Assembly (NCBI RefSeq): GCF_039839375.1
Contig: NZ_JBDOQU010000017.1
Location: forward strand, 1 to 64,000
Length of the DNA: 64,000 bases
Direction of reading: 5' to 3'
Origin: JBDOQU01 sp039839375
Lineage (GTDB): Bacteria > Pseudomonadota > Alphaproteobacteria > DSM-16000 > Inquilinaceae
Made by a program: the position numbers and the translations under genes. Shown here one piece after another: positions 57,205 through 64,000 of the stretch. The number at the start of each line of letters is the position of its first letter. Within the stretch, counting starts at the first letter, position 1. The notes under the pieces are model-generated. The model was given only the letters and a program-made list of their open reading frames with translations, was not told the DNA's origin and did no database searches.

Positions 57205-57735
57205 ATGGCGATGCGTTGGTACGTCGTCCACGTCTATTCGAACTTCGAGAAGAAGGTCGCCGAATCGATCCGCGAACAGGCGGCTCAGAAGGGGCTGGAA
57301 GACAGGTTCGAGGAGATCTCGGTGCCCACCGAAGAGGTGGTGGAGATGCGCCGGGGCCAGAAGATCAATGCCGAACGGAAGTTCTTCCCCGGCTACGTGC
57401 TGGTGAAGATGGACCTGACGGATGAGAGCTGGCACCTCATCAAGAACACGCCGAAGGTGACCGGATTCCTCGGTTCGCGCGGCAAGCCGCTGCCGATCTC
57501 CGACGCCGAGGCCGAGCGCATCCTGCGCCAGGTGCAGGAAGGCATCGACCGGCCGAAGCCGTCGATCACCTTCGAGATCGGGGAGCAGGTGCGCGTCGCC
57601 GACGGGCCCTTCACCTCGTTCAACGGCACGGTGGAGGAAGTCGACGAGGAGCGGGCGCGGCTCAAGGTCGCGGTGTCGATCTTCGGGCGTGCGACTCCGG
57701 TCGAGCTGGAATATACGCAGGTCGAGAAGGTCTGA
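57205..57735 (+). CDS. nusG: Transcription termination/antitermination protein NusG
   Basis: A 176-residue protein with the NGN domain (MRWYVVHVYSNFEKKVAESI, KFFPGYVLVKMDLTDESWHL, KVTGFLGSRGKPLPI) and the C-terminal KOW domain (FEIGEQVRVADGPFTSFNGT, VEEVDEERARLKVAVSIFGR). Binds RNA polymerase, Rho and S10. Co-transcribed with secE and probably the ribosomal genes that follow. Confidence 0.97.
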   Translation: MAMRWYVVHVYSNFEKKVAESIREQAAQKGLEDRFEEISVPTEEVVEMRRGQKINAERKFFPGYVLVKMDLTDESWHLIKNTPKVTGFLGSRGKPLPISDAEAERILRQVQEGIDRPKPSITFEIGEQVRVADGPFTSFNGTVEEVDEERARLKVAVSIFGRATPVELEYTQVEKV

Positions 57736-57862
57736 TCTTAAATTCGGGGCCGGGAAGCCGGTCCCCGTGAAGCGCGCGGGAGGCTGAAGCCATGGCCGCA
57801 CCGCGCATCCCAGGACGCCGGGGCCATGTGCCTTCGGCGTCGATCCTTTGAAGGGAAAGACG

Positions 57863-58294
57863 ATGGCTAAGAAAGTTGTCGGTCTCATCAAGCTGCAGGT
57901 GCCCGCGGGCGCAGCTAACCCGTCGCCGCCGATCGGGCCAGCGCTGGGTCAGCGCGGCTTGAACATCATGGAGTTCTGCAAGGCGTTCAACGCCCAGACA
58001 CAGAATCTCGAGAAGGGCATGCCGATCCCGGTGGTCATCACGGCCTACGGTGATCGCACCTTCACGTTCGTCACCAAGACCCCGCCCGCCAGCTATTTCC
58101 TGAAGAAGGCGGCCGGCGTCTCCAGTGGCCACAAGACCCCGTCCAAGGGCTTTGCCGGTAAGGTCAAGGAAAGCCAGCTGCGCGAGATCGCGGAGACCAA
58201 GATGGCCGACCTGAACGCCAACGATGTCGACGCGGCGGTGGAGATGATCCGCGGTTCCGCCCGTTCGATGGGCCTCGACGTGGTGGAGGGCTGA
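57863..58294 (+). CDS. rplK: 50S ribosomal protein L11
   Basis: A 143-residue L11: KKVVGLIKLQVPAGAANPSPPIGPALGQRGL, then the C-terminal rRNA-binding domain (KTPPASYFLKKAAGVSSGHK, LNANDVDAAVEMIRGSARSMG). Start ATG at 57863 (MAKKVVG). Follows nusG by 127 bp and precedes rplA by 3 bp. Confidence 0.98.
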   Translation: MAKKVVGLIKLQVPAGAANPSPPIGPALGQRGLNIMEFCKAFNAQTQNLEKGMPIPVVITAYGDRTFTFVTKTPPASYFLKKAAGVSSGHKTPSKGFAGKVKESQLREIAETKMADLNANDVDAAVEMIRGSARSMGLDVVEG

Positions 58295-58297
58295 TCC

Positions 58298-59014
58298 ATG
58301 GGCCGCATGACAAAGCGTTTCCGCAAGGCGTCCGAAGGGCTGAACGCCGAGACGACCTACGGCATCCCCGAGGCGATCAAGCTGATCAAGTCGCGCGCCA
58401 TCGCGAAGTTCGATGAGACGATCGAGATCGCGATGAATCTCGGCATCGATCCGCGCCACGCCGACCAGATGGTCCGCGGCGTCGTCCAGCTGCCGAACGG
58501 CACGGGCAAGAGCGTCCGCGTCGCCGTCTTCGCCAAGGGCGACAAGGCGGAGGCCGCGAAGGCCGCCGGCGCCGACATCGTCGGCGCGGAGGATCTGGCG
58601 CAGGAGATTCAGGACGGCCGGATGGATTTCGACCGCTGCATCGCCACGCCGGACATGATGGCCGTCGTCGGCCGGCTGGGTAAGGTGCTTGGTCCGCGCG
58701 GCCTCATGCCGAACCCGAAGCTGGGCACCGTGACCCCGGACGTCGCCGCCGCCGTGAACGCCGCCAAGGCGGGCTCGGTCGAGTTCCGGGCCGAGAAGGC
58801 GGGCATCGTCCATGCCGGCGTCGGCAAGGCCAGCTTCACCGAGGAGGCGCTGGTCGAGAATGTCAGCGCGTTCGTCGGCGCGATCATCCGCGCGAAGCCC
58901 AGCGGGGCCAAGGGCGCCTTCGTCAAGAAGGTGTCGGTCAGCTCCACCATGGGGCCGAGCGTGAAGCTCGACATCAGCAAGCTGAGCGCCGAGTCCGGCG
59001 CCAAGGCTGCCTGA
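58298..59014 (+). CDS. rplA: 50S ribosomal protein L1
   Basis: A 238-residue L1: KRFRKASEGLNAETTYGIPE, FDETIEIAMNLGIDPRHADQ, VVQLPNGTGKSVRVAVFAKG, GRLGKVLGPRGLMPNPKLGT and VSVSSTMGPSVKLD. L1 binds 23S rRNA and usually represses its own operon by binding the rplK leader. Start at 58298 (MGRMTKRFRKA), with a second Met three codons later. Confidence 0.98.
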   Translation: MGRMTKRFRKASEGLNAETTYGIPEAIKLIKSRAIAKFDETIEIAMNLGIDPRHADQMVRGVVQLPNGTGKSVRVAVFAKGDKAEAAKAAGADIVGAEDLAQEIQDGRMDFDRCIATPDMMAVVGRLGKVLGPRGLMPNPKLGTVTPDVAAAVNAAKAGSVEFRAEKAGIVHAGVGKASFTEEALVENVSAFVGAIIRAKPSGAKGAFVKKVSVSSTMGPSVKLDISKLSAESGAKAA

Positions 59015-59320
59015 CGAAGGCTTTAAGGAATGCCGCCGGAATGGTTCCGACCATCCCGGCGACAGGCCGGCCGGGGTGACCCGGGCGGCCAACCTGTCCG
59101 AGACTGCGGGTGGGCCGGAAACGGCCATAAGTCCCGCATAGACGGGAGAAAGAGACCGAGGATTTCCAGAAGGGCCGGTATTCCGGCGCTTCGGTGGTCT
59201 TGGGCTTGGACTTCTGGGACAGGCGAAGCGGATCGGCCGCCGCCCCCTTGGGGCTAACGCCGGTTCTTGTGCAATGGGGTCCCCCGGCACCGCCGGAATC
59301 CCCAATGACGGAGGCGATCC
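59015..59320 (+). promoter_or_regulatory. rplJ leader with probable ribosomal protein L10 leader element
   Basis: A 306-bp untranslated stretch between rplA and rplJ. CCGAGACTGCGGGTG (59098) and GTCCCGCATAGACGGG (59131) resemble the conserved core of the alphaproteobacterial L10 leader, and TGCGGG pairs with CCCGCA. L10(L12)4 would bind this RNA and repress rplJL. The remaining 170 bp contain further GC-rich stems before the GTG start. Confidence 0.55.
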
Positions 59321-59839
59321 GTGAACCGTACACAGAAGGAAGAAAAGGTCGCCGCCTTGCATGAGTCGCTGAAGGAGGCTGTGCTGGTGATCGTTGCTCA
59401 CCAGAATGGCCTTTCGGTCGGTGAATCGACCGATCTTCGGCGGCGTATGTACCAGGCGGGTGCCAACTTCCGCGTTACGAAGAACAGGCTCGCCCGTATC
59501 GCCCTGAAGGGTACCCGGTTCGAGGGTCTTGACGACCTGTTCACCGGTCCGACCGCCGTGGCCTTCTCTGAAGATCCGGTGGCCGCGGCCAAGGTGGCGG
59601 TCGAGTTCGCCAAGAAGAACGACAAGCTGACGATCGTCGGCGGGTCGCTTGGCGATCAGAAGCTCGATATCGCGGGTGTTGAAGCGTTGGCCAAGCTGCC
59701 GTCCCTGGACGAGCTGCGCGGCAGGTTGGTTGGCATGATCCAGACCCCGGCGACCCGTATCGCCGGTGTGGTTCAGGCCCCGGCTGGCCAGTTGGCCCGC
59801 GTTTTCGGCGCCTATGCCCGCAAGGACGAGGCGGCGTAA
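59321..59839 (+). CDS. rplJ: 50S ribosomal protein L10
   Basis: A 172-residue L10 with a GTG start at 59321: NRTQKEEKVAALHESLKEAV, ANFRVTKNRLARIALKGT, LFTGPTAVAFSEDPVAAAKV, GALAKLPSLDEL-type region and the C-terminal helix that carries L7/L12 dimers (ARVFGAYARKDEAA). GGAGGCG precedes the start. Forms the ribosomal stalk base with rplL, 51 bp downstream. Confidence 0.97.
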   Translation: MNRTQKEEKVAALHESLKEAVLVIVAHQNGLSVGESTDLRRRMYQAGANFRVTKNRLARIALKGTRFEGLDDLFTGPTAVAFSEDPVAAAKVAVEFAKKNDKLTIVGGSLGDQKLDIAGVEALAKLPSLDELRGRLVGMIQTPATRIAGVVQAPAGQLARVFGAYARKDEAA

Positions 59840-59890
59840 GCCGAATTTCCCAAGTACCCAGACCAAGCCAAGACATCTAGGAGTATCGAA

Positions 59891-60271
59891 ATGGCTGACC
59901 TGTCCAAGCTCGTTGACGAGCTTTCGAGCCTGACCGTCCTCGAGGCGGCCGAGCTTTCCAAGCTGCTGGAAGAGAAGTGGGGCGTTTCCGCCGCCGCTCC
60001 GGTCGCCGTGGCCGGCGTTGCCGCCGCTGGCGGCGGTGAAGCCGCCGCCGCCGAGGAGAAGGATAGCTTCGACGTTATCCTCGCCGGCGCGGGCGACAAG
60101 AAGATCAATGTCATCAAGGAAGTCCGCGCGATCACGGGCCTCGGGCTGAAGGAAGCCAAGGACCTGGTCGAAGGCGCGCCGAAGCCCGTCAAGGAAGGCG
60201 CGACCAAGGACGAAGCCGAGAAGCTCAAGAAACAGCTTGAAGAAGCGGGCGCGACGGTCGAAGTTAAGTAA
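59891..60271 (+). CDS. rplL: 50S ribosomal protein L7/L12
   Basis: A 126-residue stalk protein: N-terminal dimerisation helix (ADLSKLVDELSSLTVLEAAE), Ala/Gly-rich hinge, and the C-terminal factor-binding domain (FDVILAGAGDKKINVIKEVR, AITGLGLKEAKDLVEGAPKP). Recruits EF-Tu and EF-G. Start at 59891 after AGGAG. Confidence 0.98.
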   Translation: MADLSKLVDELSSLTVLEAAELSKLLEEKWGVSAAAPVAVAGVAAAGGGEAAAAEEKDSFDVILAGAGDKKINVIKEVRAITGLGLKEAKDLVEGAPKPVKEGATKDEAEKLKKQLEEAGATVEVK

Positions 60272-60574
60272 GGATCGCGTGCTGAAGATCGTTGTTGACA
60301 TATCGACGCCCGAAGGCGGCAAACCCCCTGGGAAACCAGGGCGGTTTGCCGCCTAAAGGCGTCTTTTGCGCTGCCGCGGCGTCGGTGGAGGGTTGGCCCC
60401 CCGGATTGATTTCGATCGACAGGGACCGGCCCTCGACCGCCGCCACGGGTGCGGAGCACGGTTTGTTTTTTGAGGATACCGGGATCGCTTCCCGGCCCGA
60501 CGGGGCCAAGGGCGGCGGTTCCTCTTTGCCGTTTTCGGACGGCATGCCACTGATTTCAGTCTTGAGGGGCATAC
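60272..60574 (+). promoter_or_regulatory. rplL-rpoB intergenic region with a long hairpin (attenuator-like)
   Basis: 303 bp without a gene. At 60315-60353, GGCGGCAAACC pairs with GGTTTGCCGCC over 11 bp, enclosing an inner CCTGG/CCAGG stem with a GAAA loop; AAAGGCGTCTTTT follows. This looks like a partial terminator reducing transcription from the ribosomal genes into rpoB, or an RNase III-type processing site, both known at this position in other bacteria. The rest up to the ATG at 60575 has no recognisable promoter. Confidence 0.6.
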
Positions 60575-63500
60575 ATGGCCAAGTCGTTCACGGGTCGTAA
60601 GCGCGTCCGCAAGGATTTCGGGCGGATTCCGGAAGTCGCCCAGATGCCCAACCTGATCGAGGTGCAGAGAAGCTCCTACGATCAGTTCCTCCAGATGCAC
60701 GAAAGGCCGGAGGAGCGGCTTCATCTGGGCATCCAGGAGGTCTTCCGGTCGGTCTTCCCGATCAAGGATTTCTCCGAGCGCTCCGAACTCGATTTCGTCC
60801 GCTACGAGCTTGAGCAGCCGAAATACGACGTTGAGGAATGCCAGCAGCGCGGGATGACCTTCGCCGCGCCGCTCAAGGTGACGCTGCGCCTGACCGTCTT
60901 CGACGTCGAGGAGGATACCGGCCTCCGGTCGATCCGCGACATCAAGGAGCAGGACGTCTATATGGGCGACATGCCGCTCATGACGACGAACGGCACCTTC
61001 GTGATCAACGGCACCGAGCGCGTCATCGTCTCCCAGATGCACCGCAGCCCCGGCGTGTTCTTCGATCACGACAAGGGCAAGACCCATTCGTCGGGCAAGT
61101 ACCTGTTCGCCGCCCGCGTGATTCCCTATCGCGGCTCCTGGCTGGACTTCGAGTTCGATGCCAAGGACCACGTCTATGTCCGCATCGACCGTCGCCGCAA
61201 GCTGCCGGCGACGACGCTGCTGCTCGCGCTCGACGGGGCGGAGACGGAGGCGCTGCGCGCCGAGCGCAAGGCCGACGGCAAGGCGCTGCTGCCCTACGAG
61301 GCGCAGGGGATGACCCGGGAGGAGATCCTTCACTATTTCTACAACGCCGTCATCTTCACCAAGACGGAGAATGGCTGGAAGACGCCGTTCGATCCGGAGG
61401 CGATGCGCGGCGTCAAGCTGGTGACCGATCTGGTCGACGCCGCCACCGGCAAGGTGGTGGCCGAAGCCGGCGCCAAGATGACCCCGCGCACGGCCAAGAA
61501 GCTGGTCGACGCCGGGATGACCGAACAGCTGGTCGCCGCCGAGGAGCTCTATAACCGCTACCTATCTTCGGACATCATCGACGAATCCTCGGGCGAGGTC
61601 TTCTACGAGGCCGGCGAAGAGATCACGCCGGAGATGCTGGAGGACTTCGCGGAGAAGGGGATCGAGCAGATCCCGACGCTGGCGATCGACCATGTCAATG
61701 TCGGCCCCTACCTCCGCAACACGCTGGGCATCGACAAGAACGCGACCCGCGAGGACGCGCTGATCGACATCTACCGGGTCATGCGCCCGGGCGAGCCGCC
61801 GACCCTGGAAAGCGCCGAGGCGCTGTTCAAGGGCCTGTTCTTCGACCAGGAGCGCTACGACCTCTCGGCGGTCGGCCGCGTCAAGATGAACACCAAGCTG
61901 GGCTTCGAGACCGACGACCAGCTTCGCGTGCTGCGCAAGCAGGACATCCTGGCGATCGTCAAGATCCTCCTCGACCTCAAGGACGGGCGGGGCGAGATCG
62001 ACGACATCGACAATCTGGGCAACCGGCGCGTCCGTTCGGTCGGCGAGCTGATGGAGAACCAGTACCGCGTCGGCCTGCTGCGCATGGAGCGCGCGATCCG
62101 GGAGCGCATGTCCTCGGTCGACATCGACACGGTCATGCCGCACGATCTGATCAACGCCAAGCCGGCGGCCGCGGCGGTGCGGGAGTTCTTCGGCTCCTCG
62201 CAGCTCTCCCAGTTCATGGACCAGACCAACCCGCTCAGCGAGATCACGCACAAGCGGCGGCTCTCGGCCCTCGGGCCGGGCGGCCTGACGCGTGAGCGCG
62301 CGGGCTTCGAGGTCCGCGACGTCCACCCGACGCATTATGGCCGCATCTGCCCGATCGAGACTCCGGAAGGCCCGAACATCGGCCTGATCAACAGCCTCGC
62401 CACCTATGCGCGGGTCAACAAGTACGGCTTCATCGAAAGCCCCTACCGCAAGGTGGTGGACGGCCAGGTGACCAGCGAGGTTATCTACCTGTCGGCGATG
62501 GAGGAGTACCGCTACACGATCGCCCAGGCGAACGCGCAGCTCGATACCGACAACCGCTTCACCGCGGAGCTGGTCTCCTGCCGGAAGGGCGGCGAGAACA
62601 TGCTGATGCGTCCGGAATCGATCGAGCTGGTGGACGTCAGTCCCAAGCAGATCGTCTCGGTCGCGGCGGCGCTGATCCCGTTCCTGGAGAATGACGACGC
62701 CAACCGCGCGCTGATGGGTTCGAACATGCAGCGCCAGGCGGTGCCGCTGATCAAGGCGGAAGCGCCCCTGGTCGGCACCGGCATGGAAGGCACGGTCGCG
62801 AAGGATTCCGGTGTCGCCATCGGCGCCCGCCGGACCGGCGTGGTCGACCAGGTCGACGGCACCCGCATCGTGATCCGGGCGACGGAGGATGAAAGCTCCG
62901 TCTCCAACGTCGACATCTACAACCTGCTGAAGTTCCAGCGGTCCAACCAGAACACCTGCATCACCCAGCGTCCGCTGGTGAAGGTGGGCGACCGGGTGGC
63001 CAAGGGCGACATCATCGCCGACGGCCCCTCGACCGATCTGGGCGAATTGGCGTTGGGCCGGAACGTGCTGTGCGCGTTCATGCCGTGGAACGGCTACAAC
63101 TTCGAAGACTCCATCCTGATCTCCGAACGGATCGTGAAGGACGACGTCTTCACCTCGATCCATATCGAGGAGTTCGAGGTGATGGCCCGCGACACCAAGC
63201 TGGGCCAGGAGGAGATCACCCGCGACATTCCGAATGTCGGCGAGGAATCGCTCCGCCAGCTCGACGAGGCCGGCATCGTCTATATCGGCGCCGAAGTGAA
63301 GCCGGGCGACATCCTGGTCGGCAAGGTGACGCCGAAGGGCGAAAGCCCGATGACGCCGGAGGAGAAGCTGCTCCGCGCCATCTTCGGCGAGAAGGCGTCC
63401 GACGTGCGCGACACGTCGCTGAAGCTGCCCCCCGGCGTCAGCGGTACGATCGTCGAGGTGCGCGTCTTCTCCCGCCGCGGCGTCGACAAGGACGAACGCG

Positions 63501-64000
63501 CGATGGCGATCGAGCGTTCGGAGATCGAGCGGCTGGCGAAGGATCGCGACGACGAGCGCGCGATCCTGGAGCGCGGCTTCTACGCCCGCCTGAAGGAGAA
63601 GCTGATCGACCAGACCTCCGTCTCCGGGCCGAAGGGCTTCAAGGCCGGCGGCAAGGTGACGGAAGCCGACCTGGAGTCGCTGACCCGCGGCCAGTGGCGG
63701 CAGGTCACCGTGTCGGACGAGCAGCGGATGGCCGAGATCGAGTCCATGGGCAAGCATTTCGACGATTCCGTCGAGGCGCTGCGCAAGCGGTTCGAGGACA
63801 AGGTCGAGAAGCTGCAGCGCGGCGACGAGCTGCCCCCGGGCGTGATGAAGATGGTCAAGGTCTTCGTCGCGGTGAAGCGCAAGCTGCAGCCGGGCGACAA
63901 GATGGCCGGCCGTCACGGCAACAAGGGCGTCATCTCTCGCATCATGCCGATCGAGGACATGCCTCACCTTGAGGACGGGACGCCGGTCGATCTGGTGCTG
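60575..64000 (+). CDS. rpoB: DNA-directed RNA polymerase subunit beta (partial, cut by window end)
   Basis: 1142 codons read without a stop to the end of the window; full RpoB in alphaproteobacteria is about 1380 residues, so roughly the last 17 percent is missing. The start is MAKSFTGRKRVRKDFGRIPE at 60575. The rifampicin-pocket region FFGSSQLSQFMDQTNPLSEI then THKRRLSALGPGG (about residues 537-570) carries the usual sensitive-type residues. Later motifs HPTHYGRICPIETPEGPNIG, NVLCAFMPWNGYNFEDSILI and GDKMAGRHGNKGVIS are intact. rpoC should follow outside the window. Confidence 0.98.
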   Translation, partial: MAKSFTGRKRVRKDFGRIPEVAQMPNLIEVQRSSYDQFLQMHERPEERLHLGIQEVFRSVFPIKDFSERSELDFVRYELEQPKYDVEECQQRGMTFAAPLKVTLRLTVFDVEEDTGLRSIRDIKEQDVYMGDMPLMTTNGTFVINGTERVIVSQMHRSPGVFFDHDKGKTHSSGKYLFAARVIPYRGSWLDFEFDAKDHVYVRIDRRRKLPATTLLLALDGAETEALRAERKADGKALLPYEAQGMTREEILHYFYNAVIFTKTENGWKTPFDPEAMRGVKLVTDLVDAATGKVVAEAGAKMTPRTAKKLVDAGMTEQLVAAEELYNRYLSSDIIDESSGEVFYEAGEEITPEMLEDFAEKGIEQIPTLAIDHVNVGPYLRNTLGIDKNATREDALIDIYRVMRPGEPPTLESAEALFKGLFFDQERYDLSAVGRVKMNTKLGFETDDQLRVLRKQDILAIVKILLDLKDGRGEIDDIDNLGNRRVRSVGELMENQYRVGLLRMERAIRERMSSVDIDTVMPHDLINAKPAAAAVREFFGSSQLSQFMDQTNPLSEITHKRRLSALGPGGLTRERAGFEVRDVHPTHYGRICPIETPEGPNIGLINSLATYARVNKYGFIESPYRKVVDGQVTSEVIYLSAMEEYRYTIAQANAQLDTDNRFTAELVSCRKGGENMLMRPESIELVDVSPKQIVSVAAALIPFLENDDANRALMGSNMQRQAVPLIKAEAPLVGTGMEGTVAKDSGVAIGARRTGVVDQVDGTRIVIRATEDESSVSNVDIYNLLKFQRSNQNTCITQRPLVKVGDRVAKGDIIADGPSTDLGELALGRNVLCAFMPWNGYNFEDSILISERIVKDDVFTSIHIEEFEVMARDTKLGQEEITRDIPNVGEESLRQLDEAGIVYIGAEVKPGDILVGKVTPKGESPMTPEEKLLRAIFGEKASDVRDTSLKLPPGVSGTIVEVRVFSRRGVDKDERAMAIERSEIERLAKDRDDERAILERGFYARLKEKLIDQTSVSGPKGFKAGGKVTEADLESLTRGQWRQVTVSDEQRMAEIESMGKHFDDSVEALRKRFEDKVEKLQRGDELPPGVMKMVKVFVAVKRKLQPGDKMAGRHGNKGVISRIMPIEDMPHLEDGTPVDLVL

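Noticed and set aside
57662..60322. An 886-codon minus-strand frame across rplK-rplL
   Set aside because: Crosses several certain ribosomal protein genes on the other strand; no domain is recognisable.
61562..63967. An 801-codon minus-strand frame opposite rpoB
   Set aside because: Antisense shadow of rpoB produced by codon bias.

Overview
The window is high-GC DNA from an alphaproteobacterial chromosome. The right-hand end fixes this: rlmB, tRNA-Tyr, tRNA-Gly, tuf, tRNA-Trp, secE, nusG, rplK, rplA, rplJ, rplL, rpoB is the usual alphaproteobacterial order. The recurring palindromic repeats (types R1 and R2 below), Tat and TonB systems, and a urate-hydroxylase-type PuuD fit the same class. 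I cannot name the genus. No CRISPR array, rRNA operon, prophage or insertion sequence was seen.

Layout. 0-5.4 kb: an M20 (RocB-like) peptidase divergent from puuD, then bfd behind a Fur-box-like promoter, a DUF2147 protein, and a DUF2000/AraC divergent pair. 5.4-16.8 kb: a DNA-repair region with a class I photolyase and all four genes of the ligase-associated LHR-core set (PdeM phosphoesterase, DEXH helicase, beta-CASP exonuclease, ATP-dependent ligase). The set is split by a GST, an MTA/SAH nucleosidase and a pseudouridine-catabolism pair (psuG, psuK), and is followed by a LigD-phosphoesterase-like protein that lacks expected catalytic residues. 16.8-18.9 kb: an ArsR-SRPBCC-membrane protein-DUF1801-DUF1801 operon with a clear operator. 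18.9-26.6 kb: enzymes (amidase, GST, NUDIX, HD hydrolase), a GlxA-type regulator, a metal-site ArsR divergent from a TauE/SafE permease, and an aspartoacylase-family protein.

26.7-34.5 kb is a small polysaccharide cluster: a Wzy/O-antigen-ligase-like membrane protein, a GT4, a Wzz-like protein and a GT2 on the plus strand, facing a second GT2 and a 976-residue multi-SLBB export protein on the minus strand. The two GT2 genes overlap tail to tail by 174 bp. 34.6-37.1 kb: a ParD antitoxin whose ParE toxin has decayed to a C-terminal scrap, and two polyamine enzymes (acetylpolyamine amidohydrolase, AguB). 37.2-42.7 kb: a cobalamin-riboswitch-controlled operon btuB-cobU-btuF-btuC-btuD for B12/cobinamide uptake and salvage. 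42.8-46.5 kb: an AAA-type P-loop protein, a pirin/glutathionyl-hydroquinone reductase/WrbA group, and a GNAT.

46.9-55 kb: argS, an intergenic region with a perfect 19-bp palindrome, an unknown protein, two adjacent toxin-antitoxin modules (TacAT-like and HicBA-like), tRNA-Thr, a Tat-exported cpdB, a 24-residue hydrophobic protein, rlmB, and a third toxin-antitoxin module (RelB/ParE-like). 55-64 kb is the essential translation/transcription block, with rpoB cut by the window end.

No wholly new system can be claimed from sequence alone. The observations most worth following are the degenerate phosphoesterase beside the interrupted LHR-core repair set, the dense toxin-antitoxin region around the tRNA genes, the antisense overlap in the polysaccharide cluster, and the unexplained palindrome after argS.
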